Part shown: positions 46,612-63,851 of the stretch, in pieces
Numbering within the stretch: position 1 is the stretch's first letter
Layout of the letters: every line of letters starts with the position of its first letter
Origin: Agroathelia rolfsii
Taxonomy: Eukaryota; Basidiomycota; Agaricomycetes; Amylocorticiales; Amylocorticiaceae
Direction: 5' to 3'
Length of the DNA stretch: 64,000 nt
Assembly (NCBI GenBank): GCA_018343915.1
Contig: JABRWF010000003.1
Location: forward strand, 3,162,001 to 3,226,000
The notes under the pieces: generated by a model
The model's input: only the letters and a program-made list of their open reading frames with translations
Told to the model about the DNA's origin: nothing
The model's database searches: none
Program-made: the position numbers and the translations under genes

Positions 46612-49453
46612 CTACAAAATGTGAATCACCAACAAAAGCTTGTAGGCTCTGACTTGTACAACGCTGGCTTGAGTGAATAAATATGCATCCCTATTTTCCT
46701 TCTGATCGGCCCTTGGCATGTCTTGAAAAGGGTCTTGGGACATGAGAAGAGAAGCGTACGTTCCGGATAATTCTTTAGGGATACATCCATACGTTTTGGA
46801 TGTGCAACCATAAACCGTAATAATGTAATGCCGGCCTTCAATATCGTCGTCTGGATTGATTGTGCTGACGAGTATTTCCAGCAGGGTTGTCTTTTATCGC
46901 CGTTGTTGTAATGGATACTCTCTCTTTAGGATCCTTCACCCTAAGCTCCATGAAAATTGATATGATAGGCAACTTTTTGGAGACTTGGTCTATCAAGCTT
47001 GCATTCGGGGACGTCGACGTCGCTCTTTAGGTGTTCTTGATTTGGAACTGAACAACGCTCGTCCTTTTCGTTTTGATTTTGCTGGTTTTCTTGCCAAAAT
47101 GCACAGATATCCCAATGTCTTGGTTCCTTTGATTGTTCCATGTTTGCATCCCACTTCCTCGTTTCAGCAAGTTGCGAGCGCATGTCAACTCAAATGACTC
47201 AAAATCGCCCTGCTCGCTAGCAGGACAAAATGCGAAAAATTGACCCAGCCGTGGGAACATGCGTCTTCAAGTGTCTTGCTATTCGGATAGTCATGAACGG
47301 GCTTTGCATTACGAACTTTCTCCCAGATCTCGGCACTAAACAATTCACTCAAAAAAACCGGCAAGGGGGCAGGACGATGGAAGTGGGGTCCATATGATAG
47401 TTCAGGATGGTCTTTTATTACTGCGAGGTCGTGCGCAATAGTAAGGAGCAGTCGGGCAACCATCTCTCCGCGTTCGCCTTTCGCAAGAAGGCCAGAAGAT
47501 AACGCATCATGAAGTATTTTTAGCGCGGTATGAGCGATCTTGCGCTCGTGAAGTTCGCTACCGTTCAGTAGTCGTGCTGTGGCCTCAGAGAGCATAGGTT
47601 CGGACGGATATCCGCTCCACATGTATTCGCGTGATTTCGGGATGGCAAAAACACAGCGCATGAACAATCGAATCATCTCTCTTTGCTTGTTGCGGAATTT
47701 GTACGGATCGAACTGCAACAAAACACAAGAATCGAGTGCTGCAAGCTCTGCTATCTCCCGGATGTCGGGATTCGCTGCTGTGAATCCAAGTTTGGTCATA
47801 GCTAACGAGATTGTCGGATGTATTGTGACCCCCTCAGAATCTATGTCCTTTACGTCTAAGGTACTCAAAATATGGCTGTACCACCTAGAATATCATTGAT
47901 TTGCAGCCGTTATGGCTGGCTGGAGAGTGCTCACTCACATGGGCCTACCGAGCTTGCTCATTTGTTCGATTTGGCAGACAGCTTCAAGCGTTAACACTCC
48001 CTCCTTTTTTGCCTGTTTTGAAAAGTTCCGATAGAAGGTGTCAAAGGGTACCTCAAAAAAAAAAAAAAGGGGGGGGGGGATAAAGTCCATCGAGTATTGT
48101 ACGCGAGCCGACGGATAGAGATTCCCAGTTGGCGAGAACGAGTGCAGACTAGTATTGGTAGAAAGGAACACAAAAAAGATAGGCACTTTGACAATTTGGT
48201 TCAAGACACGCATAAGAGCAAAATAAGAGTTCAAGTCCTCTTGAGTGTTCAATGTATGTGCTTCGTCGAAATACATGATTGCACGAAAGTGACCTCCAAC
48301 ATCGCCATGGAGGGTTTTCAGGTGAGAGCTAAACTTCAAAGCTGCTTTGAGTAAATGCTGCGCTCGGTCTTCAAGCGTAAGGTCTTGATTTTCAAGCTGT
48401 AGGTTAATCAAGTTAGTAACTGATTGAGAAAGAAAGAAGGAAAGAAAAACCTGTTTAGCCTCTTCAATTACTCAGTCATAAAATTGGCTCCTGTTTGTTC
48501 CAACATTTGTAGATTTCGAGCCTTCCTTCATCCAAATGTACCATTTCAAAGCAATATTTTGCGGGGTGTCTTATGTGTAAGACTTGGTCCCAAATACTGT
48601 TTGAATGAACAAAGACTCCAAAAACGCATAGTGTCTTGTTGAGATTGTATAGTCTTTGTCCATCTGGGCTGTCAGATATTTACGAACGTTTGCATCGGCA
48701 GGGGGATAAGCTGCTTGAACCATTAGTCTGGCCCTGAGCTCATTTAGAGCATGTGATCGTACTTTTTACGTTTCCAGGGAGCTTCTCTCCCAGGTTGAAA
48801 GGGATAGTGAAGCGAAGCGTTGCCGGATGATCCACTAGGCGTGACTTGCCCATTCCAGAGGATTAGACAATCGGAAATGAGCGATTATAGTAAGTCCCAG
48901 TCTTCCATGATTTGTATAAGTCCATTGTAGTTAGGAGAATATTCGGATGGAGAGCTGTGTATTCTTGCTCGAAAGCGTCCTTGAATTCTATTGAATATAC
49001 AGTTAGTAAGATAAGGTAACAATACAAAATGGGCTTGAGGTCAACCTTTCACCAAGTGCTTTGAGTATTGGAACAAATAGCTTAATCAAGGAATCTTACG
49101 CTATGCAGAAGGATCACGTGTCATTGAGTTGTACTGTTCTAGGGGTAAAAGCTGACGTGGTTTTTGAAGAACTGAATTGAAATATTATAAGGTTGGTTGC
49201 AGTATTGCCTGAACAAATAGACGTTCTTACATTGGCTCTCGAAAACTTTTTGGTAATCACCTAACGTTATGCACTCTTTGAGAAGAGGTGCCAAATCTGG
49301 CTCCTTCTTCAATATATGGTAGCAATAGCTTATGTCCGTGAAGTCTTGTTTGAGGCGTTGTTTCCACTGAGCGTCCCGGTTGACAACCATAAAGCGGGAA
49401 CAGAGGGCTGTAGACATGGAATCAATGTCGAGGTTGGTTCGATCAAAGGACAT
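46612..49453 (-). pseudogene. decayed P-loop NTPase-like gene of an Agaricomycete-expanded family
   Basis: Fragments in the correct order of a large protein family I recognise only as multi-copy in mushroom genomes, with unknown function. The N-terminus begins MSFDRTNLDIDSMSTALCSR at 49453; then EFKDAFEQEYTALHPNILLT leads to a P-loop-like SSGMGKSRLVD. A TAA (VxSSGMGKS, at about 48865) stands in frame directly before it. Soon after, PFNLGEKLPG must shift frame to reach AAYPPADANVRKYLTAQMD. The middle (HFRAIMYFDEAHTLNTQEDL, with a Walker-B-like DEAH) and the region RLLNGSELHERKIAHTALKI are open. After GWVNFSHFV another shift is needed to continue, and a last piece (EGRHYIITVYGCTSKTYG) ends at 46612. 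The several breaks, not one, indicate a pseudogene. Confidence 0.65.
48055..48079. repeat. A14-G11 homopolymer pair
   Basis: Fourteen A followed by eleven G on the plus strand, inside an open part of the decayed NTPase-like gene, where it reads as Pro and Phe runs (IPPPLFFFFEVPF). Slippage or sequencing error is likely here. Confidence 0.85.
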
Positions 49454-50003
49454 GCTGGATCTTGAACGAGATCTTGAACAGGAGAAAGGAAGTTTTGAGG
49501 TTTGGTTGAAGTAATAGTAGGGTGTATCCGTTCATGAGTGGGTTCCTCATTTCATACAGGCTGAGCACTTGGTGCATCGGAAGATTCGCAAAATTTGCGC
49601 TTTCTGCCCCTCTTCTTGGAGAGGTTAGTCATACTCATACTAGCTAAGACAGGTGATAAAAATAGGCGTGAGTGGCCGTCAAAACAAGTGCAGCCCTTAA
49701 GCTTGTGTGACGGCGCGTCACTCACGCTCGTCGGTCTCAAATCGATCGAGCGGTATTTTGTTTTTTTATTATTATCTTTTCTTTCGCCTTCGTCGGGCTC
49801 TGGGCAGCCACTGGTGGAATAGATTGGAAGGATATGGAATTTATTTGGAAATCGTGTATAAGACAGTTGATGTGTGTGATACAGCAGCTCATTCAATTAT
49901 ACTTTGTGTCTGTTACCTCTCCAGCGAGTTCGTTATTAGTACAAATTATTCAGGTTTACTGTCACTTGTGACCCTCGTCTTCACTCTGTCAATTTCACAG
50001 CGC
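49454..50003. other. intergenic spacer
   Basis: Between the decayed gene and the TMEM19 gene, which run away from each other. A 114-codon frame at 49552-49896 on the minus strand lacks any family motif and is not called. Confidence 0.5.
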
Positions 50004-51164
50004 ATGGCGTCTGTCTTATCAAAACTTCAACTTGTACCTGCTCTGGTAGCTATCCTGCTAGGCGGCCATGGTCTCCGCAAGCGTTCCCTGTCGCCCTCGG
50101 GAGCCCTTGCCGCGCTTGTGGTTGGATACCTGATGCTCGCCGTCACTCTGCGTTCCTTTGGAATCAATTTGATTGTGTTTTATCTCGTTGGCTCTAGAGC
50201 AACTAAATGTAAGCTAATTATGGTGGCCGTGCTCATGACGCTCAACTGAGTCGGCTTGCCAAGATGGAAAGGCACACAAGTCAAAGCTGGAGGATGGCTA
50301 TCAAGAAGCGGGATACAGAAACGCATATCAAGTCTTCTGCAACTCATTATCCGCGTTTGTTGCCTCGGTACTCTGGAGTGCCAAGTACGACTCGGATTCT
50401 CTTCCAGCGTCGCTTTTTGGTTCGTATAGGAACTTGTTCATTCCTCCTTATGCGTCAGATGCCTGGTGTCCAATTTCTTCTACCGTGGATCATAGTTGGA
50501 GCCGTTATTTTGTTTTCATGATGCTGGGGTTAGTTCCTTGTACCAATATAAATATCTCCGATTGATCGCCCAAGCACCTGCAGACATTTCAGCTGTTGTT
50601 TGGGCGACACCCTTGCCTCGGAACTAGGTATCCTCTCCGCTACACCGCCAGTCCTCATAACAACATGGAAGCGTGTGCCGCCCGGAACGAACGGTGGCAT
50701 GTCCGTGATGGGAACCACAGCCTCAGTCGCTGGCGGAATGATCATGGGCTTGTCTCTCTTCTGCAGTCTCATGATCGAGAATACAGTTTGTAGAGCTCAT
50801 TGGCCTTCTATCCTCACGTCTTTTGTTTTCTGGGGAAGTCTTGGTGGCGGGCTGGGATCCATGGTAAGTCTTGTGTGTCGTTTCCCTATGATTACTACTG
50901 ATGCTTGCTATCTAAATAGGTGGATTCGTTCTTAGGTGCAACAGTCCAGGAGTCGAAGTATTCTGAAAATAACAAGGTCGTTCTCTCAGACGATTCTGAC
51001 AAGCGTAGTATGGCGGATGTCAAAAGAATAAGCGGTCTGAATATACTCACGAACAATCAAGTAAGATTCAAATGAGTTATATATTGGATGCAAGTTGACA
51101 GTCGTTTTAGGTCAATTTGTTGTCTTCTATCATCATGTCTGTTGTAATAGCCTCTTTAGCATAG
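50004..51164 (+). CDS. TMEM19 family (DUF92) membrane protein
   Basis: Multi-pass membrane protein of the TMEM19/DUF92 family; plant relatives are linked to phytyl-phosphate kinase activity, the fungal role is not known. Start at 50004, MASVLSKLQLVPALVAILLG. Family segments in order: RKRSLSPSGALAALVVGYLM (with the conserved SxxGA), LVGSRATK before the first donor, KLEDGYQEAGYRNAYQVFCN, SRYFVFMMLGHFSCCLGDTL, ASELGILSATPPVLITTWKR and VPPGTNGGMSVMGTTASVAG, all well conserved. The last exons give VDSFLGATVQ and end in a hydrophobic SSIIMSVVIASLA. Six or so exons. Confidence 0.88.
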
Positions 51165-51249
51165 CACCTTTATCTAACTACCGTACTGAATACCAATAAA
51201 AAAGAAACTGAGATTGGTAATACACTTAATTTCAACTATCTCATCATAT

Positions 51250-56514
<5,265 letters not shown>

Positions 56515-56776
56515 AGCCGTATTACGTTGTGTATTGGCTCGGAGCAGATATAATTATTGTGGAAGTTACTAGTGGGAAAAAATCGTGCGTTGATCCAAGA
56601 CAGGACAGAGAAACTGATTCAGAAAAGCTCTATATGCATGAGCACCAGGTCGATAATTCAGCCGCAGAAGAGGGCAGAGCTTTCAGAGTCGATCAGCGAG
56701 AGCAAACTGTTACCAGTGGTCAAAGTAACTTGTAAATGAGCAACAGAAATCTCAATCGGCAAAAGCACTGATTCCG

Positions 56777-56786
56777 GTCACGTGAC
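56777..56786. promoter_or_regulatory. palindromic CACGTG box
   Basis: GTCACGTGAC, a perfect 10-bp palindrome with the bHLH/Cbf1-type CACGTG core, in the 338-bp divergent promoter between RPC1 and the proteasome alpha-1 gene. Function is inferred. Confidence 0.45.
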
Positions 56787-56852
56787 AACTGAGCGATCCT
56801 CGACTTGCGCGTCGTTCCCTTCTCTCTTGCACACTTCATCTCGCTTTCTGTC

Positions 56853-57984
56853 ATGTCCAGAACATCCTATGATCGGTCTGCTTGCCCATTTACTAGCCTA
56901 AACACGACTTCTGTACTTATTACTGTCTCAGATATCTAACCGTCTTCTCGCCTGAGGGCCGCTTGTATCAAGTTGGTAAGTCCTATCGTTCATACATGCG
57001 CGTCCTTGAGTGCAATGTGAATGAACATCATTTAGAATACGCCTTCAAGGCCATCTCCGGATCTGGCCATACTGCAATCTCACTCAGGGGGAAAGATACC
57101 TCTGTCGTAATTACCCAGAAGAAAGTTCCCGTGCGTCATCATATATGCTATAGGAACTCAATCCATCTAGACAATCTATTCATATATATAGGACAAGTTA
57201 ATTGATGCAGACACTGTAACACATCTGTTCAGCATTACACCCACCATTGGATGCGTCATGACAGGCCTTATTGGTACAATTGATTTATGACTCGCATATT
57301 CCTTGCTATTGTAACATCGCATTCTCGTAGCCGATGCACGATCACAAGTAACAAGGGCTCGTTCTGAAGCTGCAGATTGGCGATATAAATACGGCTACGA
57401 GATCACCCCCGATGCGCTGGCACGAAGATTGGCCAATATCAATCAAGTATATACCCAACGTGCTGCCATGCGACCATTAGGAATCTGTATGCGTCTTAAT
57501 CATCTACGCCCGCGACCGTATACTTAACTTGATCTGTAGCAATGATTCTAATCGGAATTGACCCAGAATTCGGACCACAAGTTTTCAAGCTTGATCCTGC
57601 AGGGTACTTTGTTGGATTCCATGCAACGGCAGCCGGGCAGAAGCAGCAGGAGGCTATGAACCATCTAGAGAAGAAATGGAAGAAGTTGGACAATGGCGCA
57701 GGAGCGGACGATGCTGCCAAAGCGGGTAAGGTATTAGACCGGGCACAAGTAATCGAGGTAAGTCATATCATCAAGATGTCTTTTCGAATTTGACTGTAAC
57801 CTGTCTGTAGATTGCAATTGAGGCGATGTCTACCGTCCACGCCACGGACTACAAGGCGGGTGAGATCGAGATTGGCATCGTATCGAATTCAGAAGATGAG
57901 CCAGTGAAGACGAGGGGCTCGTGGCGAGTTATGGATGAGGCAGAGGTTGAGAAGCATTTGTTAGCATACGCTGAGAAGGACTAA
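56853..57984 (+). CDS. SCL1 (PSMA6): 20S proteasome alpha-1 subunit
   Basis: Alpha-ring subunit of the 20S core particle in cytosol and nucleus. The start at 56853 encodes MSRTSYDR; the next exon [14 protein letters not shown] and then [20 protein letters not shown] form the N-terminal alpha-type signature that gates the pore. Core pieces: [60 protein letters not shown] and [20 protein letters not shown]. The C-terminus ends [12 protein letters not shown] at 57984. Seven exons with short introns. The sequence assigns it to alpha-1 rather than another alpha by the [14 protein letters not shown] start and AAMRPLGI. Confidence 0.95.
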
Positions 57985-58065
57985 GCTGTATATTATGATA
58001 TAATGGAAAATACTTGTCTACTATGTACGAAACGCTGTAGACTGTCTGATCGGGCCACAGAAATC

Positions 58066-58603
58066 TTAATGTAGAGAAGCGCCACCACTCTGTACAAAAT
58101 GTTAGTAAAGGCCAATGTAATTGGTGGTAATGTGCACGCACTGTAATAGCCTCCATCTCATCTTCCGAAATGTCCTTTGCCCAGTATCTCGACGGCGCCT
58201 CCCAGAACTCATTGTAAAGAGTGGCTGATTTCTTCTTTGAGTCCTCACTACTTGTGACACTATTCTCAGATGCGTTGAGTTTTTTCACAAAGTCAGGAAA
58301 CGCGTCCTTGACATTCTGAGGTGCTTCAGGGTGTGCATGTGGTTGCTCAGGTGCTGTTTTGGACAGATCGTCAGGTTCTGCTAGTAGAGAGACATGCATA
58401 TAACATACTAGAGGGCCATTTGCGCTTTCCCAGAAAGTTAATGAGAGGTTTGCGAGAATGTTGGGCCAGTCCACGAACTGAGGGATGCATGACGATGATG
58501 TAGTCGGTAAGCTGTTGCAGCAGCTGTAAGCGGAATAGGCCGCTGCTTCCGGATTCGGATGGCCAGGAGGTACACAGCCACCGTCCGCTGCACTTGACCT
58601 CAT
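58066..58603 (-). CDS. small conserved-looking hypothetical protein
   Basis: Two exons (58142-58603 and 58066-58089, 52-bp intron) encoding about 161 aa. The N-terminus MRSSAADGGCVPPGHPNPEA leads to AAAYSAYSCCNSLP and VDWPNILANLSLTFWESANG; the tail NEFWEAPSRYWAKDISEDEM runs into SGGASLH and a stop. The last exon is only 24 nt and makes sense only in the SGGASLH frame. I do not recognise a function; no TM segment or signal is evident. An ATG at 58612 is also possible. The open frame continues upstream to 58867, but that part is antisense to the BIG1-like gene exons and is not used. Confidence 0.65.
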
Positions 58604-58610
58604 AACAGCC

Positions 58611-59616
58611 ATGATGGCCTCCCGTTTGCTGTATTTCGCAAGTCTCATATCGCTCGCTGTTGGGTTCTCAGATACCGTCCCAGCCATTGCATGGTCGTCA
58701 CAAAGGTACGGAAATTGGAACATACTCGGATAGATTCTCCCAGCCTCATTTTCCCCTAGGTCTAATGCATTAACATCCTTACCGTCCAATGTCAAGTCCT
58801 TGGATTCCAACTCGCTGTTCCAGCACCTGGTGCATGACAAAAGCGAGATCTGCAACCACGATGCCATAGTTTTTGTTGAGATGCCTGGAGTAGGTCGTTC
58901 CGGCTCGAACCACTACCGCTTGTCTAGTGACCAATCCTACAATTAGTTACATGCTTCTGACCTCCGCAGACTATCGCCTTCTTCGGCCATTGCTCGCTCA
59001 ATCGAGTCGGCCCACACATCCCGCGAATATCCATACATCAAAGCCTCGCCTTCCTCGGGGAACGTAGCTTCTGTTGTATCCAGTCGATGCGGGTCTCCTC
59101 TCTCTGTGCTTGATGCGGACGCAGCCGACTTTGTCTGGAGGCCAAACACCAAGCACGTCGTTTCGATCAGTCTTCCTCTGACTGGCGAAGACCGTGACAC
59201 CAGAGTTGATCAATTGAACCAACATGGTATGAATCTTCCCTTATGTTTCAACGATTTAATTTTTCTCACTCTTTTGAATCGAAGACATATTCATGTCCAA
59301 TGTTCTTGGCGGATTGACTGCCAATGTACCAGATTATGTGGTCATCCTCTCCGGCACATCCTCCTCACGCCCATATACCCGTCAATTTTCGGATGCCGAT
59401 TTCCTTGCACCTTCCGGGAACGATACTCTTCCCTCGGGCGGGATTCTGAAGCGCTACCAACTTCTCACACCTGCTCTCATTATGTCTCTCATCGTCACAT
59501 TCTTCGTCCTCGTGCCCATTGTGCTTGTTGGTATCAAGACTCTTTCTTCCATACAATCCACGCTACGTGTGGAAGTACCAAAGAACTTCAGTGCACAGGA
59601 AAAGAAGAACCAGTGA
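58611..59616 (+). CDS. BIG1: BIG1-like V-ATPase assembly/ER membrane protein
   Basis: Type I ER membrane protein of the Big1/Voa1 (Ac45-related) family, which supports V0 assembly and cell-wall beta-1,6-glucan synthesis in yeast. Start at 58611 or 58614: signal peptide ASRLLYFASLISLAVG, then FSDTVPAIAWSSQR. Exon 2 gives SNALTSLPSNVKSLDSNSLF and ICNHDAIVFVEMPG; exon 3 LHASDLRRLSPSSAIARSIE and SAHTSREYPYIKAS; the last exon YVVILSGTSSSRPYT, the TM helix LLTPALIMSLIVTFFVLVPI and a cytosolic tail ending KKNQ, a dilysine ER-retrieval pattern (KKxx). Introns: GTACGG donor after 58710, GTAGGT donor near 58880 and GTATGA donor near 59225. Its 5' end overlaps or abuts the start of the gene on the other strand. 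Confidence 0.85.
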
Positions 59617-59860
59617 TGAAGATAAAACCATTGGAAGAGGTGCAATTCATGGTTGGTAATATACATGTATACGGACAATGCAATAATAGTGGGAGTGTTT
59701 GCATCTAATGACTATAACATGCCTAAAAAAAAAAGGAAATCAAGATGAGTAAACTACCAGTACTAAAAAGTGTGGTATACAACCGCGGACACATGCCAAA
59801 TACAGAAAAGGAGAGGGACGAAGAGAAGAGCGAAAAAAAGGAAACTAGATGATTATAACA

Positions 59861-62800
59861 TTATTCGGTAACATGTGGATCAGTTAGATCAAAGGCATGA
59901 CCAATCACCTCCAGTGCAGCGAGGTGGAAGGGAAGGATAGGTCGTGCATGAAGGCGATAGCGAGCCCGAGTGAGGACAGCAAGTTCGTAGTAATTATGGA
60001 TAACATCATGGAGGATTTCTCGATCTGCATCGGGGGAAGATGTTTCTGGCCGTCTCGTGTTGTGCATGAGGTGGACGTGAAGCATGGAGGTTGAAGGTGC
60101 ACCTTCGGCCCTTGATATTTTGGCTAGAGTAGCTGAAGAGATAGGAATGACGCTCCTTTCTTCCGTCTTGGGTGAGTCCTCAGCATCAGGAATGAAAGGG
60201 AGACTGGGAGTGGGCATTTGAGGAACTTGTCGAATAGGCAACGGAAGCTCGATACTGGGATACAAGGCATAGTTGTCTGCTGCGTCGTCTTCGATGTAGA
60301 GCGGACGCATAACCTCCTTCCTGGGTGTCTCGGCCTTCGAAGCGTTCTGAGAAGGCAACCGATTGCCCAGCAAACGCCATGGATTGGTCGGATCGGCAGA
60401 AAACACGGATACGGAATCGTAGATAAGCTTATCTCCCAGGTTCGTCCAAAGGTAGTGTTCCCAAGCTATAAATTTTGTTGTAGCTGCAGACGCCATAGAT
60501 AATCCAAATATAAAACTTACCACTTATTTCCGAAAATGCCATCAACCCAAGCTTCACAATTGCTATGCGCCATTCAATATTGGCTCTAGCAGCCATCTGA
60601 ACCGTATATCTCCAGATGCTACGTGTGACGAACGCATCCGAACCATCATCCTGGGTGAGCCATACGTTTACCTCGCTCATCTCTCCCCGTTGGTCTATGC
60701 ATGCAGCCAAGAGCCACTTGTTGTCGGGGGTCAGGCAGTAACCGACATGCAGCAACATGCGGCGGTTGAAAACGTCTAGCGAGCGCACCGGATTCTGATG
60801 CACGAACTTGGCTGTTGGCAGCGTCGATTGTGCAAGTGTGAAAGCAAAAGATGGAAGGTATGACTCATTTCCTAATCCTTCCCCAGCGGTCTCTCGAGTT
60901 GTGGCACGCGAGACCGGTCGCAACGCACGTTCATAGAGCAAACGGCATACAGAATCCAAGTCGAGTGACTCCGTCGAAACCGTCTCTTTTGTACCAAAGA
61001 TAACGGATTCCGGCAGTAAGTGGAAAATCAAGTTGCTCGTGCCATGTTTCGCGCGCGTTCTTACAATTTCAGCGACAATTTGACGGAATGGTTGAGACGC
61101 CAAACTAAGGGTCTCATCAGGGAGGACAAGGAATATGATGGAACCGTTGCGACGAGATAGGATGGTGGATAGCAGAAACTCTAGTGGTTTCATGAGATCA
61201 ACCTGCAGGCCAAATGAACGTGGCTTGGCTTACTAAATGTTTTTCGGAAAGCATCTAACCGAACAGGTATCAGGCCGGGTTTAGAGCATATAATAGCTTC
61301 TCCAAGAGACAATTTCCCTAAATTCTGGGCCTGGATAGACGTGAGCGAATGCAAGTCAAAAGAGCGAAAAATATATACCATCCATCTCGAGGAAATTTGG
61401 GACATCCAGCCTTCAGCTGTGCATTCCCTGTCCTCGTCTGCAGGTCGGAATAGCATAAAGAGAGATAGGTCCTTGGATCCACCACGAGGCTCTAGACCAA
61501 GCTTCTCCCAAAATCGCAAAGCTGACGGCAATACATCAATGACGGCACTGGACTTGCCCACACAGAGCATGGGTTGTTCCATGGGATGGAATGTCCCTTC
61601 TAGTTAATAGCTGTGAGCATTTCGTGGATCTCTTTATATGATAAATGACAAATAAAGCGTACGAGATTTGAAAAGTGTACCCATTGTCAGTGCCTTCCCA
61701 AGGCCGGGATCGGTACCGAAGAGCTTCGCAATGTATTCCACATCGGTTTGCCAAATGCTTCTATCTGACTCCAAGAGCTGCAGATTTGACTTGTTTGAGA
61801 GCCATGCTACCGACCAAACGGGATTGAACACGATTTCAGAGGCTAGGATTCTTGCCGTACTCTCTAATGCTTGCGACCGTTCTTCCAATGCGCCCAACAT
61901 CGTCTCGGGGGAAACTGGGGTCGGAACGAAAGCGGCTGGACCAGTTATAATACCCGAGGAAGCAATCGAGCCTGGTGGCTTCAGAGGCCAACTAAGAGGC
62001 AAAAGATGTGCATGCTGGAATTGAAAGTGCAGCAATGTAGGGCCTAAAGGGAGATATGACGGTAACGGTGTTGAAGGACGTGGTAAGAGTGGCGAGTCGG
62101 GAAATGCATTATCACCCTCCTCTGAATCATCATCGGACTTCTCTTCTTCGTCTTCCGGCGGAAGTGGAGAACTACTGATCCAGTCATCCATTTCCCGCAT
62201 CCATGAAGGGGATAGCTTTGGGTCATTACGCTTGCCCTGTACTAGGCTTTTGCGCTTCAACATCCTGACAATGCTCAGCCGGGGATCAGTGGCAGCGTCG
62301 TACCGATCTTTCCAGGTCTTTAATGCGTCAGCAGCGGACAGTTCCTTGGGTGCACTCGCTTCCGGAACAGAGGCTGGGTTCGATAATGCGAATTTTCCCG
62401 AAGCGTACTTGTCATCAACGAGTCGATAGTTTGGGGCAAATACTACGGGGCCAAATGTGCCCTTCCCTTGTTTCGACGGATGTATGTTAATTGGCGCCGC
62501 GAGTGGAATCGGCACATTGGATTCCGGAGTTGGAAGAGCACCCTGTGACGAGGGCGTAATCTCTTGAAAGGGCGCAAGCAGCTCCGGAGCAGGTGATACC
62601 TGTTCTGAAGGCATCCATCCGGGGATTGAGTGCAATGTGTCAGGGGGACCCGGGCCCGATAAATCCACGTCATGTCCAAACAAGGGTAAAAAGCTGGACG
62701 GTAAGATAGACATATCTTGTGTAGGATTCAAAAACCCATCGTTCCCATGCCCGGAAGCCCCTGGGGCTGTAGGGCGGTCGAAAAAGCTAAAGTCATCGTC

Positions 62801-63851
62801 GGTGATGTCTACGTCGGCATTGAAAGTGGTGTCAAAACTCAGATCCATCGCAGCTGAGCCAATGTCATAATTATAGGTCGGAGCAGATTGATCCCAGCCC
62901 GACCCAAAGGAATCAAATGGAGGATCAGGAGCAGAAGGGGGGATATTAATCTCTGGGGTTTCTTGATCATCGAAAGCAATGTCAGAAGGTGTAGCCATTT
63001 GCGGAGAGGGATAGAAATCTTGGGTATCAGCGTGGACAGGCTGCTGGGGTGTAGCTGATACACTTTCATGCGTGGTTGTATGAATTTCCGGGACAGCAGG
63101 AGAAGCAGTCGGAGGCGTAGGCAAAACGGGCTTGGGAGCTTCACGTTCTCTGCGAAGGCGTTCTCTTTCTTTATCGCGCTCTTTGACAACCGTGTCCACA
63201 TAGCTGCCCACTTGTAATGCGGCGTTTAGTATGCCTGATGGATGAGATAAACCCGTTAAACGAAAGGCTCTTAAGGCAGCCTTAGTAGGAGAAGAACTGG
63301 CGCTAAAAAAACCTGGGGCCAAGGTCACTGAAAACCTTGATGACATAGAAATCACGTCGCCGGATGTTTGATCATCAGTAGGTACTGCTCTGGGTGAGTG
63401 CTGAAGTTGCGCAGGCAGTTCAGGGATGCATGCTAGAGGAGGAAGTGACAGGGATGATGATGTGTATGAAAGAGCCAGACTCGAAGGCCATATGACTAAC
63501 ATGCCTTTGTCTTCACCATTCTTGTTCTGCACTCGGACCCAGACAACAATGTAGCTTGCTGATGGAACCAGTGAATGCTTGGAGGAGGAAGAGCGGGGCA
63601 TTGGAAACGACCAGCTTCCCGCGCCAAGCCCACGAAGAGAATCCGAAAATTGAGTAGTCAGCGCCATTGTGGGGCCATCATACATCGTCAAGTAATAGGC
63701 TGGAATACCATGCGGCATCAAGCACAGTGGCGTACCCGCAGGTATATTGGAAGATGGTGTGAAGAACGTCAGCGGGATATAGTGTGGCACTGGATGCACG
63801 ACGATGTGTTTCTGAGAGAAGTAAATATGGAGGAGACAATGAAGGAGGGGC
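59861..63851 (-). CDS. MED13 (SSN2): Mediator kinase-module subunit MED13 (5' partial)
   Basis: Large subunit of the Mediator CDK8 module that links the kinase to core Mediator and mostly represses RNA polymerase II. The last clear exon boundary upstream is at 63851; the N-terminal coding part continues toward or past the right edge. Seen in order: a Pro/Ser-rich middle (DYQ-like acidic DDDFSFFDRP), KRRKSLVQGKRNDPKL-type basic patch, then C-terminal MED13 blocks SAVIDVLPSALRFWEKLGLE, PRGGSKDLSLFMLFRP, KPLEFLLSTILSRRNGSIIF, VCRLLYERALRPVSR, YCLTPDNKWLLAACIDQRGE, ANIEWRIAIVKLGLMAFSE and the extreme end PILPFHLAALEVIGHAFDLT. These are the conserved C-terminal PIWI-like blocks of MED13. About 1,300 residues lie in the window; stop TAA at 59861. 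Confidence 0.88.

Noticed and set aside
49552..49896. 114-codon minus frame near the TMEM19 gene
   Set aside because: No motif, and it overlaps the likely TMEM19 promoter.
58604..58867. N-terminal extension of the minus-strand frame (MASWLQISLL...)
   Set aside because: Antisense to BIG1-like exons that carry a signal peptide and family sequence; the extension has no motif of its own.
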